Assembly (NCBI GenBank): GCA_946409475.1
Contig: CAMJWQ010000186.1
Coordinates: 1-6,937 of the forward strand
Direction: 5' to 3'
From: an uncultured Lachnospiraceae bacterium
GTDB lineage: Bacteria > Bacillota > Clostridia > Lachnospirales > Lachnospiraceae
Length of the DNA: 6,937 nt
Every line of letters begins with the position of its first letter. Positions within the stretch are counted from its first letter, which is position 1. Of the stretch, positions 6,001 to 6,937 are shown in pieces. Below the pieces are notes generated by a model, which ran no database searches, was not told the origin of the DNA, and was given only the letters and a program-made list of their open reading frames with translations. The position numbers were made by a program, and so were the translations under genes.

Positions 6001-6937
6001 ATGGATGAATTGCATTATCAGATAGACCTTTTAAAAGCTGTTAATAAGAAATTAACTGACAGCGAGAAGATTTATAAAGCAATATCAGAAATCTCCAATG
6101 ATGCCTATTTATATTATAATGACAATAACGCTTCATTTGTAATGTCCAATTCTTGCGGCACTTTATTTCATCTGAGAAATAATAACATAAGCAATATTAC
6201 CCTATTTTTAAATTCCATATACAAAGAAGACAGAGAACTCTTTATACAGGCAATTCAAAATCCCCAAAATAACGGCTGTTCAAATTTGGAGTTTCGCTTG
6301 CTGGATAAAACAACCTGGATTCGGGCCAGGATATCTTATAATTACGATGATAAAAAATCATTTATCATATGCTTTCAGGATATTACCAATGAAAAAAACA
6401 GAAATGAAGAATTAAAGTACCTGGCATACTATGATTCCTTAACGGGGCTGTTGAACCGAAATTATTTTGTGAAAAAATTATCCGATATGCTTGCGGATGC
6501 TAACCCTAAGCAGGATGTATTCAGTATATTATATATGGATATCGATGATTTTAAGAAAATCAATGACGGCCTTGGCATTTTATTGGGAGATGAGGTGGTA
6601 CAGTGCTTCGGCAGAATCATGCTGGGATTTGAAAACGAAAATATCCTTGTAGGGAGAATTAATAACGATGAATTCTGTATGGCGGTAAAGAATCCCTTCG
6701 GCAACAGATGCTTAGATATTATTTATAGCAGGATCAGAGACAGATTAAGGGAGCCGCTTCAACTGAGCAACGGACTGGAGGTACACATTACCGTCAGTAT
6801 AGGAATCGCCGATTATCCGGAAGCAGGCAGTACGGCATTGGATTTGATAAAAAATGCGCAGGTTATGATGTTCGAGGTTAAGGCATCCGGCAAAAATAAT
6901 ATCAAATATTTTAATCAGAATATATTAAATAATTTTA
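6001..6937 (+). CDS. PAS-GGDEF signalling protein with degenerate GGDEF domain (3' end outside window)
   Basis: The frame is open from ATG 6001 to the window end, 312 full codons. AAGGAG (5988-5993), seven bases upstream, fixes the start. Residues 1-25 are a charged helix, probably coiled. Residues 25-132 resemble a PAS sensor domain, ending in the PAC-like WIRAR (106-110) and FQDITNEK (125-132). The GGDEF domain begins at DSLTGLLNR (145-153). It keeps the metal-binding Asp 180 in MDIDDF and the guanine-contacting Asn 188 and Asp 197. The signature itself is NNDEF (221-225) instead of GGDEF, GH has become GI (192-193), and the C-terminal NADxAMY-like motif reads NAQVMMF (285-291). There is no RxxD inhibitory site at the expected place before the signature. 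No transmembrane segment is seen, so the protein is probably cytoplasmic. It is probably not an active cyclase but a GTP-binding or structural module. An EAL phosphodiesterase domain often follows such a domain but cannot be seen here. It forms its own transcript after the asd terminator. Confidence 0.9.
   Translation, partial: MDELHYQIDLLKAVNKKLTDSEKIYKAISEISNDAYLYYNDNNASFVMSNSCGTLFHLRNNNISNITLFLNSIYKEDRELFIQAIQNPQNNGCSNLEFRLLDKTTWIRARISYNYDDKKSFIICFQDITNEKNRNEELKYLAYYDSLTGLLNRNYFVKKLSDMLADANPKQDVFSILYMDIDDFKKINDGLGILLGDEVVQCFGRIMLGFENENILVGRINNDEFCMAVKNPFGNRCLDIIYSRIRDRLREPLQLSNGLEVHITVSIGIADYPEAGSTALDLIKNAQVMMFEVKASGKNNIKYFNQNILNNF

Noticed and set aside
5791..6015. Minus-strand 74-codon reading frame with a hydrophobic stretch that could look like a small membrane protein
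   Set aside because: It overlaps the asd terminator, both promoters and the start of the PAS-GGDEF gene, has no good ribosome binding site, and its hydrophobic residues follow from AT-rich DNA.
6462..6704. Minus-strand 80-codon frame opposite the GGDEF domain
   Set aside because: It is antisense to a conserved domain, with no start signals or recognisable motifs.

Overview
The window looks like chromosomal DNA from an anaerobic Firmicute, most likely a Lachnospiraceae / Clostridium cluster XIVa relative. The evidence is fairly AT-rich DNA, strong purine-rich Shine-Dalgarno sites, a giant CoA-activase/dehydratase-type iron-sulfur protein, a QueH-type epoxyqueuosine reductase and a 'non-peptidoglycan-type' aspartate-semialdehyde dehydrogenase. 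This assignment is inferred from gene content; no marker gene is present.

All five genes lie on the + strand. Bases 1-2375 hold the C-terminal 790 codons of a very large protein of the 2-hydroxyacyl-CoA dehydratase activase family (DUF2229-type region); its start lies outside the window. After a 119-base gap with a candidate promoter comes queH (2495-3145), last step of queuosine tRNA modification. It is followed 21 bases later by argH (3167-4564), last step of arginine synthesis; the two are probably co-transcribed. A 113-base gap contains a perfect 10-base direct repeat spaced exactly 21 bases. It precedes asd (4678-5763), which makes aspartate semialdehyde for lysine/diaminopimelate, threonine and methionine. 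A 13-base-pair hairpin terminator (5799-5831) closes this block.

The 170 bases after the terminator are very AT-rich and carry two good sigma-A-like promoters in tandem. They lead into a gene (6001 to the window end, open at the 3' end) for a cytoplasmic PAS-GGDEF protein. Its GGDEF domain is degenerate: NNDEF replaces the signature and several other motif positions have changed. It is therefore more likely a regulatory domain than an active diguanylate cyclase, and an EAL domain may follow outside the window.

Most of the window is ordinary housekeeping metabolism. The points worth a second look are the degenerate GGDEF domain, the phased direct repeat upstream of asd, and the many conserved cysteines of the truncated giant iron-sulfur protein. 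I see no mobile element, CRISPR array, RNA gene or clearly novel system.
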